From an uncultured Alphaproteobacteria bacterium (lineage in GTDB: Bacteria; Pseudomonadota; Alphaproteobacteria; HIMB59; GCA-002718135), in assembly GCA_902614085.1 (NCBI GenBank), contig CACMJS010000001.1, positions 62,001-126,000 of the forward strand: a stretch of 64,000 nt of DNA, read 5' to 3'. The notes below the pieces were generated by a model. The model ran no database searches. It was not told the DNA's origin and was given only the letters and a program-made list of their open reading frames with translations. Both the position numbers and the translations under genes were made by a program. This document shows positions 30,748 through 43,211 of the stretch, in pieces (position 1 is the stretch's first letter; every line of letters starts with the position of its first letter).

Positions 30748-33489
30748 CTAATGTGCTTGTCCCCAATGATCACCAGCACCAAAATCAACGGTGAGTGGAA
30801 CTGAAAAATCTTTATATTTTAAATGTACTGACTCCATAATAGTTTTTACATTACTTACTAAATTATCATATTTTTTACTTTCGACTTCAAAAATCAGTTC
30901 ATCATGTACTTGTAAAAGCATTTCAGCCTCAATATTTTTAAGTTTTATTTCCTTATGAATTTCAATCATTGCTAACTTAATAATGTCTGCTGCACTACCC
31001 TGAATCGGTGCATTAATAGCTTGTCTTTCTGCAAAACCTCTAACAGCAAAATTCTTATCGGTAATTCCCTTAATATTAATTTTTCTTTTAAAAATTGTTT
31101 CAACGTATTGATTTGTTTTTGCGAAATCAATTTGATGCTCCATATATTTTTTAATTTTTGGATATTTAATAAAATACTCATTTATGTAATCTTTTGCTTC
31201 TGTATTGGAAATATCAAGTTGTTTAGCTAAACCATATGGACTAATTCCATATAGAATGCCAAAATTAATTGCTTTTGCTTTTCTTCTATAATCGTTGTTT
31301 ATTTGACTATCGTTTAGATTAAATATTTCTTTAGCAGTTGATGCATGAATATCTTCATTGTTTTTAAAAGCTTTAATAAAATTTTTATCACTAGAAATTT
31401 CTGCAGCTAATCTAAGCTCTATTTGAGAATAATCAAAACTGACTAATTTTTTTCCTTTTCCACTAACAAAAGCTGTTCTTATTTTTTTTCCATTCTCTGT
31501 TCTAATTGGGATATTTTGAAGATTTGGATCAGTAGAACTTAATCGACCAGTTAAAGTATTAGCTAAACCAAATGATGTATGAACTCTACTTTTGCCATCT
31601 GTTAATCTAAATAAAGCATCTGTATAGGTTGATTTAAGTTTTGTTAATTCCCTCCAATCAAGAACAAGTTGTGCAATTTCAAATCCATCTAAGGCTAAAT
31701 TATTTAAAGTTGAAGAATCAGTTGAATATGTTCCTGATTTTGTTTTTTTACCACCAGGAATTTTAAGATTAACAAATAGTATCTCTCCTAATTGTTTGGG
31801 TGATCCAATATTGAACTCTTCTTTTGAAAGTTTATATATGTTCTTTTCAAGTTTTTTACTTTCATTTTCAAATTCATTACTTAGACTTGTTAAAAATTTT
31901 TTATTTACCTCTATGCCATTAGCTTCAATTGAAGATAATACCTCTACAAGAGGCAAGTCGATGTTTTGATAAACAAAATTAGCCTTTTCTTTTATTAAAC
32001 GTGGATAAAGATTTTGAAAAAGCCTGAATGTTAAAAGAGAATCTTCAGCAGCATAATTAATTGCGTTATCGATAGTTACTTTATCAAAAGTAATTTCATT
32101 TTTTCCCGTACCGACAACTTCTTTATATTTAATTGTTGTATGATTTAAATGATTAAATGATAGATCATCTAAATTGTGCTTATAAATCCCGTTATCAATG
32201 GAGTAGGAAATTAACATTGTATCTGCAATTGAATTAAATGTTATTCCATACTTATTTAAAATTCTAATATCATATTTTATGTTTTGACCAATTTTTAAGA
32301 TTGATTCATTTTTACAAATTTTATTAATATGATTAATTACATAATTTTCCTCTAACTGATTATCAATTTTTTTTGAGCCATCTGAAGTAGTATGGTTTAT
32401 AGGAATATAGTAAGAAATGTTTTCACTATAACATATTGATATGCCAACTAATTTAGCTTTTTCTATATTGAGTGAGTTAGTTTCAGTATCAATAGCGCAT
32501 ATACCTTTTTTTTCAATTTCACTTAAAATCTTTTCAAAATTTTTCTTTGAATTAATTAATTGATACTTTGGCTCTATTTCTTTTTTTTGAATAATGTTAT
32601 CATTATTACTAGATATAAAAGAATTGGATTTTAATCTTTCAGATATTGATCTAAAGCCTTGCTCTTTAAGAAACTCAAAGATATTATTAATTTCATTTTT
32701 TAATTCATTATAAGTTTTTATTTTGTTAATACCTTCAGATATTTTTACATCATTTTTAAGTGTTACAAGTTCTAAACTTAATCTAATATCTTTTTCTGAT
32801 TCTTTTAAAATGTTTCTTCTTTTTTCTTGCTTAATTTTATCAAGATTTTTAATTAAACCATCGATGTCGTTAAATTCATTTATTAACTGAGACGCTGTTT
32901 TTGGACCTATACCAGGAGCACCTGGAATGTTATCTACTTTGTCTCCTGTTAGAGCTTGAATAAAAATAACTTTATCTGGGTGCACTCCAAATTTTTCTTC
33001 TACATCTTTGGTTTCTATTTTTTTATTTTTCATTGGATCAAGCATTGTCACATTATCACTAACAAGCTGCATTAAATCTTTATCTGATGAAACAATGATA
33101 GTTTCAATTTTATCTTTTTCAGCTAATCTTACATAAGTAGCAATTAAATCATCGGCCTCAAATCCCTCTATTTCTAATTGCGGTATATTAAAACTCTTTA
33201 CACACTCTCTAATTAAAGGAAATTGTGGTATCAAGTCATCAGGGGGCTCTCCTCTATTAGCCTTATATTCTGGATATATTCCATTTCTAAAATTTTCTCT
33301 TGCGGCATCAAAAATAACTATCATCTTATCGTCGCTATAATCTTCTATCAGTTTAACAAGCATATTTGTAAAACCAAAAACAGCATTAATTGGAGTTCCA
33401 TCTGCACGATTCATAGGGGGTAGTCCATAATAAGCTCTAAATATATAAGCAGAGCCATCAACTAATACTAATCTACTCTTTTTATTCAT
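30748..33489 (-). CDS. polA: DNA polymerase I
   Basis: Repair and Okazaki-fragment polymerase of 913 residues. A 5'-3' exonuclease domain fills about residues 1-290 (VDGSAYIFRAYYG, EGFEADD, GDKVDNIPGAPGIGPKTA). A 3'-5' proofreading domain follows, with AIDTETNSL and a YAAEDSLLTFRL end, so proofreading residues appear intact. The polymerase domain has FDYSQIELR, RRKAKAINFGILYG and LLQVHDELIFE. Start codons of polA and the divergent ABC ATPase gene are only 31 bp apart. The ArfA-like gene follows 9 bp downstream. Confidence 0.98.
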   Translation of the reverse strand: MNKKSRLVLVDGSAYIFRAYYGLPPMNRADGTPINAVFGFTNMLVKLIEDYSDDKMIVIFDAARENFRNGIYPEYKANRGEPPDDLIPQFPLIRECVKSFNIPQLEIEGFEADDLIATYVRLAEKDKIETIIVSSDKDLMQLVSDNVTMLDPMKNKKIETKDVEEKFGVHPDKVIFIQALTGDKVDNIPGAPGIGPKTASQLINEFNDIDGLIKNLDKIKQEKRRNILKESEKDIRLSLELVTLKNDVKISEGINKIKTYNELKNEINNIFEFLKEQGFRSISERLKSNSFISSNNDNIIQKKEIEPKYQLINSKKNFEKILSEIEKKGICAIDTETNSLNIEKAKLVGISICYSENISYYIPINHTTSDGSKKIDNQLEENYVINHINKICKNESILKIGQNIKYDIRILNKYGITFNSIADTMLISYSIDNGIYKHNLDDLSFNHLNHTTIKYKEVVGTGKNEITFDKVTIDNAINYAAEDSLLTFRLFQNLYPRLIKEKANFVYQNIDLPLVEVLSSIEANGIEVNKKFLTSLSNEFENESKKLEKNIYKLSKEEFNIGSPKQLGEILFVNLKIPGGKKTKSGTYSTDSSTLNNLALDGFEIAQLVLDWRELTKLKSTYTDALFRLTDGKSRVHTSFGLANTLTGRLSSTDPNLQNIPIRTENGKKIRTAFVSGKGKKLVSFDYSQIELRLAAEISSDKNFIKAFKNNEDIHASTAKEIFNLNDSQINNDYRRKAKAINFGILYGISPYGLAKQLDISNTEAKDYINEYFIKYPKIKKYMEHQIDFAKTNQYVETIFKRKINIKGITDKNFAVRGFAERQAINAPIQGSAADIIKLAMIEIHKEIKLKNIEAEMLLQVHDELIFEVESKKYDNLVSNVKTIMESVHLKYKDFSVPLTVDFGAGDHWGQAH

Positions 33490-33520
33490 TGTAAATTTAA
33501 ATATATAAGATTTATATAAA

Positions 33521-34447
33521 ATGTCAGATTATAAATATTCAATTGAAGCAAAAAATGTAAATAAAAACTTCTTAAAAAAAACTCAGGAAGTTAAAGCTCT
33601 TATTGATTTTAGCATCACAATAAAAAAAGGGACTATTCATGGTTTATTAGGACCAAATGGTGCAGGAAAATCAACTTTCATAAATATACTAGGCGGTTTA
33701 GTGAAAAAAAATTCGGGTGAAGTTAATGTTTGTGGGATAAATATAGATAAAAATATAAAATTAAGTAAATTCAAAATTGGTATAGTTCCACAAGAACTTA
33801 ATATCGATCCTTTCTTTTCTCCAGCAGAATTACTGGAACTTCAAGCAGGTTTATACGGGGTTCCAAAAAAGAAAAGGAAGACTGACGAAATTTTAGAAAA
33901 CTTAAAGTTAACTGATCAAAGAAATTCGTATGCTAGAACTTTGTCAGGAGGTATGAGAAGAAGATTATTAATTGGTAAAGCCTTAGTACATGATCCTGAA
34001 ATTATTATTTTAGATGAACCAACTGCAGGTGTAGATATTGATATAAGAACATCAGTTTGGAATTATATAAAAAGAATAAGTGGACAAGGGAAAACTGTAT
34101 GCTTAACTACACATTATCTTGAAGAAGCAGAAAACCTTTGTGACAATATTACTATAATAAATCATGGTAAGAAAATCATTGAAGGATCAAAAAATGATCT
34201 TTTAAGTATTATTTCGACAAAATCTGTTACATTTATTTTAAATAAAAATATAAATATCCCTAATGATTTAAAAGAGTTTAACCCAGTTATAGACAATGGA
34301 GTATTGAAACTGAGTTATGATAAAAATAAAACAAATATAAAAAAAATAATTGATATTTTAAATAGAAATAAAATTGATTTTAAAGAAATTAATACGTTTG
34401 AGGGTGATTTAGAGGATGTCTTCTTAAAAGTTATTAATAAAAATTGA
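33521..34447 (+). CDS. ABC transporter ATPase without an adjacent permease
   Basis: ATP-binding subunit of the NodI/CcmA (ABC-2) type with 308 residues. Walker A (GPNGAGKST, near 44-52), a GIVPQELNIDPFFSPAE Q-loop, the LSGGMRRRLLIGKAL signature, Walker B with DEPTAGVD and the TTHYLEEAE switch are all visible. The last 80 residues form a C-terminal extension common in drug and polysaccharide exporters. An ABC-2 permease gene would normally follow; here the next gene encodes an O-antigen ligase-like protein. The substrate is unknown, although a surface polysaccharide is possible from context. Confidence 0.85.
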   Translation: MSDYKYSIEAKNVNKNFLKKTQEVKALIDFSITIKKGTIHGLLGPNGAGKSTFINILGGLVKKNSGEVNVCGINIDKNIKLSKFKIGIVPQELNIDPFFSPAELLELQAGLYGVPKKKRKTDEILENLKLTDQRNSYARTLSGGMRRRLLIGKALVHDPEIIILDEPTAGVDIDIRTSVWNYIKRISGQGKTVCLTTHYLEEAENLCDNITIINHGKKIIEGSKNDLLSIISTKSVTFILNKNINIPNDLKEFNPVIDNGVLKLSYDKNKTNIKKIIDILNRNKIDFKEINTFEGDLEDVFLKVINKN

Positions 34448-35766
34448 TGCAATTATCAGAAAAATTTTTTAGTATTTTATTTTTACTTATTCCTTTATTT
34501 CTAATTACAGGTCCAGCATTACCTGATATTGTAATCAGTCTTGCCTTAATATTTGGAATTATTTATTTTGTTTATCATAAAGAATATTTAGAATTAATTA
34601 AAATTAATTTTATTAGGATAACAATTATTTTTTGGCTGAGCCTTATAATTATAAGTTTTTTTTCTTATAACAAAACAAATTCATTTCAAGATGCTTTAAT
34701 TTTTATTAGATTTTTATTTATACCAATTTTATGTTATTTTATTTTCTTTAAAAAAAGAGAGCTTTTTAAAAAAACTTTGTTTGTTATTACCATTCTTGTT
34801 ATATTTGTTTGTATAGATTCATTTTATCAATTCTTAAATTATACTTCAGAGAATGGTTTTGGGAAAGATTTACTTGGCTACAAATCTAATTGGTATGGAA
34901 GATTAACTGGGCCTTTTGGGGATGAATTAATACCTGGCTCTTATATATCAAAATTTGGTTTATTAGGATTTGCTTTCCTTATTTCTATTAAAAAATTTGA
35001 AAATAAAATTATTTTTCATTCAATATATTTATCTTCAATACTTTTTATTTGTTTTATTTCTGGAGAAAGAATGGCATTTTCAACATTTGGTTTAAGTTTA
35101 ATATTTTTATTCCTGTTTCTAAATGGGTTTAGAAAATCTATTTTTTTATCAATTATTTTTGGTATTTTTTTTATATTTCTAGCTAATTATTTACATCCTT
35201 CTTATAATGATTTTAAAGTAATTGAATCGACACAATATCATCAAGGTAAAAAAATTGAGAAATTTTTTGAGTGTAATAATGATAAAGATAAAATCTGTTC
35301 AAAAATTATAGATATTCAGCCAAGTTTTTATGAAATAATAAAAAATTTTAAAACATCTGCCTATGGTGAAATATATTTGTTATCATTTAAGATGTTTTTG
35401 GATAACCCAGTCACAGGTATTGGAATAAATAATTTTAAGTTTTTGTGTAACCATAACAATACCTATAAAATTATGATGGTGCATTACGAATGCGCATCAC
35501 ATCCACACAATATATATATTCAATGGCTAACAGAAGGAGGTTTAATTGTTTTTATTTTATTTATTTTGTATTTAATTTTTTTAATATCTTTTATAATAAA
35601 TAATAGTGGAGAAAAAAAATATAAGATAATCTCAATAGCAATAATTATAATTATGTTTTGGCCAATTATGTCTACTGGGAGTTTAATTAAAAATTGGTAT
35701 GGGGTTATTACTTTTTTTATTATTGGACTAAGTATATACCTTAGTAAATTTAAAAATAATTTCTAA
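34447..35766 (+). CDS. O-antigen ligase / polymerase-like membrane protein (Wzy_C family)
   Basis: Polytopic inner-membrane protein of 439 residues with about ten or more hydrophobic segments. A Wzy_C-type core is suggested by SGERMAFSTFGLS, and a large periplasmic loop ends in ASHPHNIYIQWLTEGGL, the His-containing motif common to WaaL ligases. Such proteins attach O-antigen or other glycans to lipid A core, or polymerise repeat units. The ATG shares one base with the ABC ATPase stop (TGATG); a TTG one codon earlier is also possible. The 3' end overlaps the convergent glycosyltransferase gene by 17 bp. Confidence 0.75.
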   Translation: MQLSEKFFSILFLLIPLFLITGPALPDIVISLALIFGIIYFVYHKEYLELIKINFIRITIIFWLSLIIISFFSYNKTNSFQDALIFIRFLFIPILCYFIFFKKRELFKKTLFVITILVIFVCIDSFYQFLNYTSENGFGKDLLGYKSNWYGRLTGPFGDELIPGSYISKFGLLGFAFLISIKKFENKIIFHSIYLSSILFICFISGERMAFSTFGLSLIFLFLFLNGFRKSIFLSIIFGIFFIFLANYLHPSYNDFKVIESTQYHQGKKIEKFFECNNDKDKICSKIIDIQPSFYEIIKNFKTSAYGEIYLLSFKMFLDNPVTGIGINNFKFLCNHNNTYKIMMVHYECASHPHNIYIQWLTEGGLIVFILFILYLIFLISFIINNSGEKKYKIISIAIIIIMFWPIMSTGSLIKNWYGVITFFIIGLSIYLSKFKNNF

Positions 35767-36781
35767 AACTAGTATTAAGAAAATATTTTTTTGTTTTTCT
35801 TGCAATCAATATACCTAGAACAAAAAAAAGTGCTACTGATACGGTAGTGCCATTTCCTTTTCCAAATAAAGATCCAATATATATTGAAAGAAAAATTACT
35901 GTAGTTGATAATATTTTAAAATGAATGCCTAATATTGAACCCAGAATAGCAAAGATAATTATAAATAATATATTGCCTAACCCTATCCCAAAATAAGAAC
36001 CTACATAGCCCATATAAGTTGTTGAATATAAAATAGATATGTTGGTTGAGGCAGAATTGTCAAAAAATCTTACTTTTATAAGATAATAAAAAGATTTTAA
36101 GCCATCAACCCAAGTAATTTTTTTCCCTTGAGCTTTGGTTCTAAAAAAATATGAAACACCATATTCGTAAATAAAAAAGTTATTTCTAACAATTTGAGAA
36201 GCTAAATCAATCTCTATACCAAAGTCATTTACACTTAGTTTAATATTTTCAATTACACTTCTATGAAGAATTTTCAAACCACAATGCACATCACTTAATG
36301 ACTGAGAGAAAAAAATATTAAATATTAAAGAATTAATTTTACCTACAAGATTATTAAAAAAATAATTATTTTTTTTTAGCTTTCCAGAAAGATTTCGACT
36401 ACCAAATATACATTTAATATCTTTATTTTTAATAATTATATCAAACATTTCTTTTGCATCTTTAATATCTAGCTCTAAATCTGCATCCTGAAGTAGTATA
36501 TATTCTCCTTGAGAATTTTTTATTCCTGTTTGAATTGCTTTTCCTTTACCAGAGTTTTTTTTTAATTTAATAAGATTAAATTGAAATTTATAAAATTTTT
36601 TATTCTTTAACTCATTTAACAAGTTTACTGATCCATCAGTAGAGCCATCATCAACTACTATGATTTCAACATTTTCTTTATTAAAATATGATACTATTTG
36701 ATCAAATAACTTGTTGATAAAGTTAATCTCATTAAAAACTGGTATTATTATTGATAAGATCTTACTATTCTCTTGGTGCAT
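35750..36781 (-). CDS. Membrane-anchored family 2 glycosyltransferase (polyprenyl-phosphate sugar transferase type)
   Basis: GT-A enzyme of 343 residues. The N-terminal half has IIIPVFNEINFI, VVDDGSTDGS, the QDADLELD acidic motif and FGSRNLSGK. The C-terminal third (about 255-335) holds three hydrophobic segments. This layout resembles dolichol-phosphate mannose synthase and GtrB enzymes, which load a sugar on a lipid phosphate for use in the periplasm. It is the last gene of the dnaA-dnaN-recF-gyrB-regB-regA run; its ATG lies inside regA (17-bp overlap), which looks like a late joining. The neighbouring O-antigen ligase suggests surface glycan work. Confidence 0.82.
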   Translation of the reverse strand: MHQENSKILSIIIPVFNEINFINKLFDQIVSYFNKENVEIIVVDDGSTDGSVNLLNELKNKKFYKFQFNLIKLKKNSGKGKAIQTGIKNSQGEYILLQDADLELDIKDAKEMFDIIIKNKDIKCIFGSRNLSGKLKKNNYFFNNLVGKINSLIFNIFFSQSLSDVHCGLKILHRSVIENIKLSVNDFGIEIDLASQIVRNNFFIYEYGVSYFFRTKAQGKKITWVDGLKSFYYLIKVRFFDNSASTNISILYSTTYMGYVGSYFGIGLGNILFIIIFAILGSILGIHFKILSTTVIFLSIYIGSLFGKGNGTTVSVALFFVLGILIARKTKKYFLNTSFRNYF

Positions 36782-37292
36782 GTTTATTCAGTATTCTTTG
36801 TAATGTTCTTCTATGCATTCTTAGTCTTCTTGCTGTTTCAGATACATTTCTGTTACACTGTATAAACACTCTTTGAATATGTTCCCATCTAATTCTATCT
36901 GCAGTCATAGGATTTTCAGGTGGGGGTGGTAATACCTCTTTAGAATTAGTAAGGGCGTCATATATTTGATCTATTTCAGCTGGTTTAGGGAGATAATCTA
37001 TTGCTCCTGATTTTATTGCTGCCACTGCTGTTGCAATGTTACCATAGCCAGTTAATAAAAGTGACTTGGTTTGAGGACTGATTTTCTGCAATTCTTTTAT
37101 TAATTCTAATCCAGAACCATCCTCTAATCTCATGTCAACTACTGCATAATCAAAGTTCTTTTCTGTTACTTTTAATAATGAGTCTTTAAAACTTGGAGAG
37201 GAAACAACCTCAAATCCCTTTCTTTCCATAGACCTGGTAAGTCTCTCCCTAAAAGGAAGATCATCATCAACAATTAATAACTTCATATTCAT
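36765..37292 (-). CDS. regA: Redox response regulator RegA (ActR/PrrA)
   Basis: Global regulator of energy and carbon metabolism in alphaproteobacteria. The 175 residues have a receiver domain with D53 as phospho-acceptor (VVDMRLEDG), the proline-rich linker LPPPPENPMTADRIRWEHIQ, and a Fis-type helix-turn-helix at the C-terminus (NVSETARRLRMHRRTLQRIL) that is nearly invariant in the family. Its ATG overlaps the regB TGA. The order regB-regA on one strand differs from the divergent senC-regA and regB genes of Rhodobacter. Confidence 0.95.
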   Translation of the reverse strand: MNMKLLIVDDDLPFRERLTRSMERKGFEVVSSPSFKDSLLKVTEKNFDYAVVDMRLEDGSGLELIKELQKISPQTKSLLLTGYGNIATAVAAIKSGAIDYLPKPAEIDQIYDALTNSKEVLPPPPENPMTADRIRWEHIQRVFIQCNRNVSETARRLRMHRRTLQRILNKHAPRE

Positions 37293-38518
37293 ATATTTAA
37301 GATAGAGTTATCAAAGATAATTTCAACAACAGCATTATCATCCTTTGAATTATAAAAATTAAGATTTCCACCCATATTTTCTATCAAATTTTTAGCAATA
37401 AATATTCCTAACCCCATTCCTTCTTTATTTTTTGAAATATATGGTTCTCCTAATTTATCGATTATATCTTTTGAAAATCCATTACCATCATCTGTTATAA
37501 TTATTTTTACTTGTAAATTATTATAATATAATTCAGCAGTAACATTGGCTTTAGAATAAAATATAGCATTTTGAATGATGTTACCTAATGCATACATAAT
37601 TTCATCTTTAAAGATGATTTCTGGCTCATCATCAAGTTGAGTTTTTTTAATAATTAATTTTTTATTTTTGTTAAATTTTTCAAAATTTATTTTTATCAAA
37701 TCAGTTATTTTAACCTTTTCAAGAAAATTATCTTTTAACTTTAGAGGATTTTTTGAAAATCTCTGTAATATTTCTCTACACCTTTCAGCTTGAGATTTTA
37801 ATAAAACAATATCTTTGGCAATATTTTTATCATCAATTAATTTTTTTTCCTTAAGGAGATCATTTATAATTAAGAATATTGTATTTAGAGGTGTGCCAAG
37901 TTCGTGAGCAGCTGCAGCACTTAGTGAACCTACTTCAGTTATTTTTTTTTGATTTAAAATTTGAAGTTTTGAAATGGATAGCGCATTAGATATTTTCCTT
38001 GATGAGCTTGCAAACAGATAGGCATATATCGCGATGAAGATTACTGTTATAATCAATGATGCCACTAAACCAAAACTATATATTTCAGGAAGATAAAATT
38101 CTGCTCCTAGATCAAGAGGTATAAAATAAAAATTTAGCATTATAATTATACCTATAGAAATAGTTGATAATATTACTGTCATTAAAGCTGGTAAATATGA
38201 TGCTGAAGTTATTACTGGTGCTAAAATTAAAATCGAAAAGGGGTTAATGATACCGCCTGTTAAGAAAAGCAAAAAACCTAATTGTAAAGTATCAAAAAGT
38301 AAAAAAGAAAATGCTTTCATATTGCTTATAGATTTATTTTTTCTTTCTTCAAAATAAGAATAAAAATTTAATGCCACTGAAAGAAATATTATTACTAAAG
38401 TCTCAAAGAATGGAATTTTGATATTTATAAAGTAAAAAACAAAAAAAATTGCTAAAATTTGTCCGAAAATAGCAATCCATCTTATTTTGATAAGATTGCC
38501 AAGCAGTATAGTGTTCAT
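37289..38518 (-). CDS. regB: Redox sensor histidine kinase RegB (ActS/PrrB)
   Basis: Membrane sensor of 409 residues with about six hydrophobic segments in the first 170. The ubiquinone-binding heptad GGIINPF is at 88-94, exactly as in the RegB consensus GGxxNPF. The H-box is AAAAHELGTPLN with His205, and the redox-sensing cysteine box is visible as QAERCREIL with Cys247. The ATPase domain (DDGNGF and GMGLGIFIAKNLIENMGG) is complete. The gene begins 6 bp after gyrB, so redox control appears wired to the replication operon transcript. Confidence 0.95.
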   Translation of the reverse strand: MNTILLGNLIKIRWIAIFGQILAIFFVFYFINIKIPFFETLVIIFLSVALNFYSYFEERKNKSISNMKAFSFLLFDTLQLGFLLFLTGGIINPFSILILAPVITSASYLPALMTVILSTISIGIIIMLNFYFIPLDLGAEFYLPEIYSFGLVASLIITVIFIAIYAYLFASSSRKISNALSISKLQILNQKKITEVGSLSAAAAHELGTPLNTIFLIINDLLKEKKLIDDKNIAKDIVLLKSQAERCREILQRFSKNPLKLKDNFLEKVKITDLIKINFEKFNKNKKLIIKKTQLDDEPEIIFKDEIMYALGNIIQNAIFYSKANVTAELYYNNLQVKIIITDDGNGFSKDIIDKLGEPYISKNKEGMGLGIFIAKNLIENMGGNLNFYNSKDDNAVVEIIFDNSILNI

Positions 38519-38524
38519 TAAATA

Positions 38525-42069
<3,545 letters not shown>

Positions 42070-42072
42070 ATT

Positions 42073-43188
42073 TTATACTCTCATTGGCATTAATACATAA
42101 ACCAAATTAGCATTTGAGTTTTCTTGAGCAGTTATTGGTGATGTATTATCTTTTAAATTTATAGAAATTTCATTATCTTCTAAATTATTAACAATATCCA
42201 TGATGTATTTTGAATTAAATCCTATTTCAATCTCATCTCCAGTATAATTAATTTTTAAATCCTCGGATGCAGTACTACTTTCATTATTTATAGTATTTAG
42301 GTTCAAAATATTTTGAAGTAATTTGAATTTAATTACTGGTGATTTTTCATTTGCAATAGTGCTCACTCTATCAACTGCCGATAATAATTTTTCCCTACTT
42401 ATATTTAAAATATTGGTATTATTATTTGGAATTACTCTTTTATAGTCAGGAAAACTTCCATCAATTAATTTAGAAATAAATATTATATCATGTATAAAAA
42501 AAATTATTTTATTTGAACTGACAGATATTTCAATATCTTGATCAATTTCTGATAATAATTTTGATAATTCATAAATTGTTTTCTTTGGGATTATAACTCC
42601 TGAAATTTGATCAACATTGTCATCAATATAATGGCTAAACTTAGCTAATCGATGTCCATCTGTTCCTACTAACGTAACAACACTTTTTTTATCTTCATTA
42701 TTAATACTAAAGTACAATCCATTTAAAAAATATCTTGTTTCTTCATTTGAAATAGCAAACTTAGTTTTATCTATTAATTTAAATAAAATTTTTGAATTTA
42801 TTTTTATATTTATACCAGTATTTTCTTGTTCTATAATTGGATAATCTTCTTTAGGCAGGGATGCTAAAGAGAATCTTGAACCGTCTGCTCTCAAAGTAAG
42901 TAGTTTACCATTATTTGATATAATTTCTATCGATGATTTATCGTCAATTTTTCTTACAATATCATATAGTATTTGAGCATTGATTGTAGTGGCACCGTCT
43001 TCAGAGACAGTACAATTAATTTTTTCAATTATTGAAATATCCATATCAGTTGAAGATAAAATTAATTGATTATTTTTAGCCTCGATTAAAATATTTGCTA
43101 AAATCGGAAGTGAGTTTTTCTTATCAACTATTCCTTGAAGATGTGAAAGAGATTTAAAAAAAATTGAACGAGATATTTTAAATTTCAT
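42073..43188 (-). CDS. dnaN: DNA polymerase III beta sliding clamp
   Basis: Ring-shaped processivity clamp. The 371 residues are the normal length, with three repeated clamp domains, the DMDIS and DGHRLA segments and the MPMRV C-terminus that lines the protein-binding pocket. It lies 23 bp after dnaA and 3 bp before recF. The clamp is encoded in the classical dnaA-dnaN-recF-gyrB order. Confidence 0.97.
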   Translation of the reverse strand: MKFKISRSIFFKSLSHLQGIVDKKNSLPILANILIEAKNNQLILSSTDMDISIIEKINCTVSEDGATTINAQILYDIVRKIDDKSSIEIISNNGKLLTLRADGSRFSLASLPKEDYPIIEQENTGINIKINSKILFKLIDKTKFAISNEETRYFLNGLYFSINNEDKKSVVTLVGTDGHRLAKFSHYIDDNVDQISGVIIPKKTIYELSKLLSEIDQDIEISVSSNKIIFFIHDIIFISKLIDGSFPDYKRVIPNNNTNILNISREKLLSAVDRVSTIANEKSPVIKFKLLQNILNLNTINNESSTASEDLKINYTGDEIEIGFNSKYIMDIVNNLEDNEISINLKDNTSPITAQENSNANLVYVLMPMRV

Positions 43189-43211
43189 ACTTAAACATAT
43201 GATAAAAAGAA

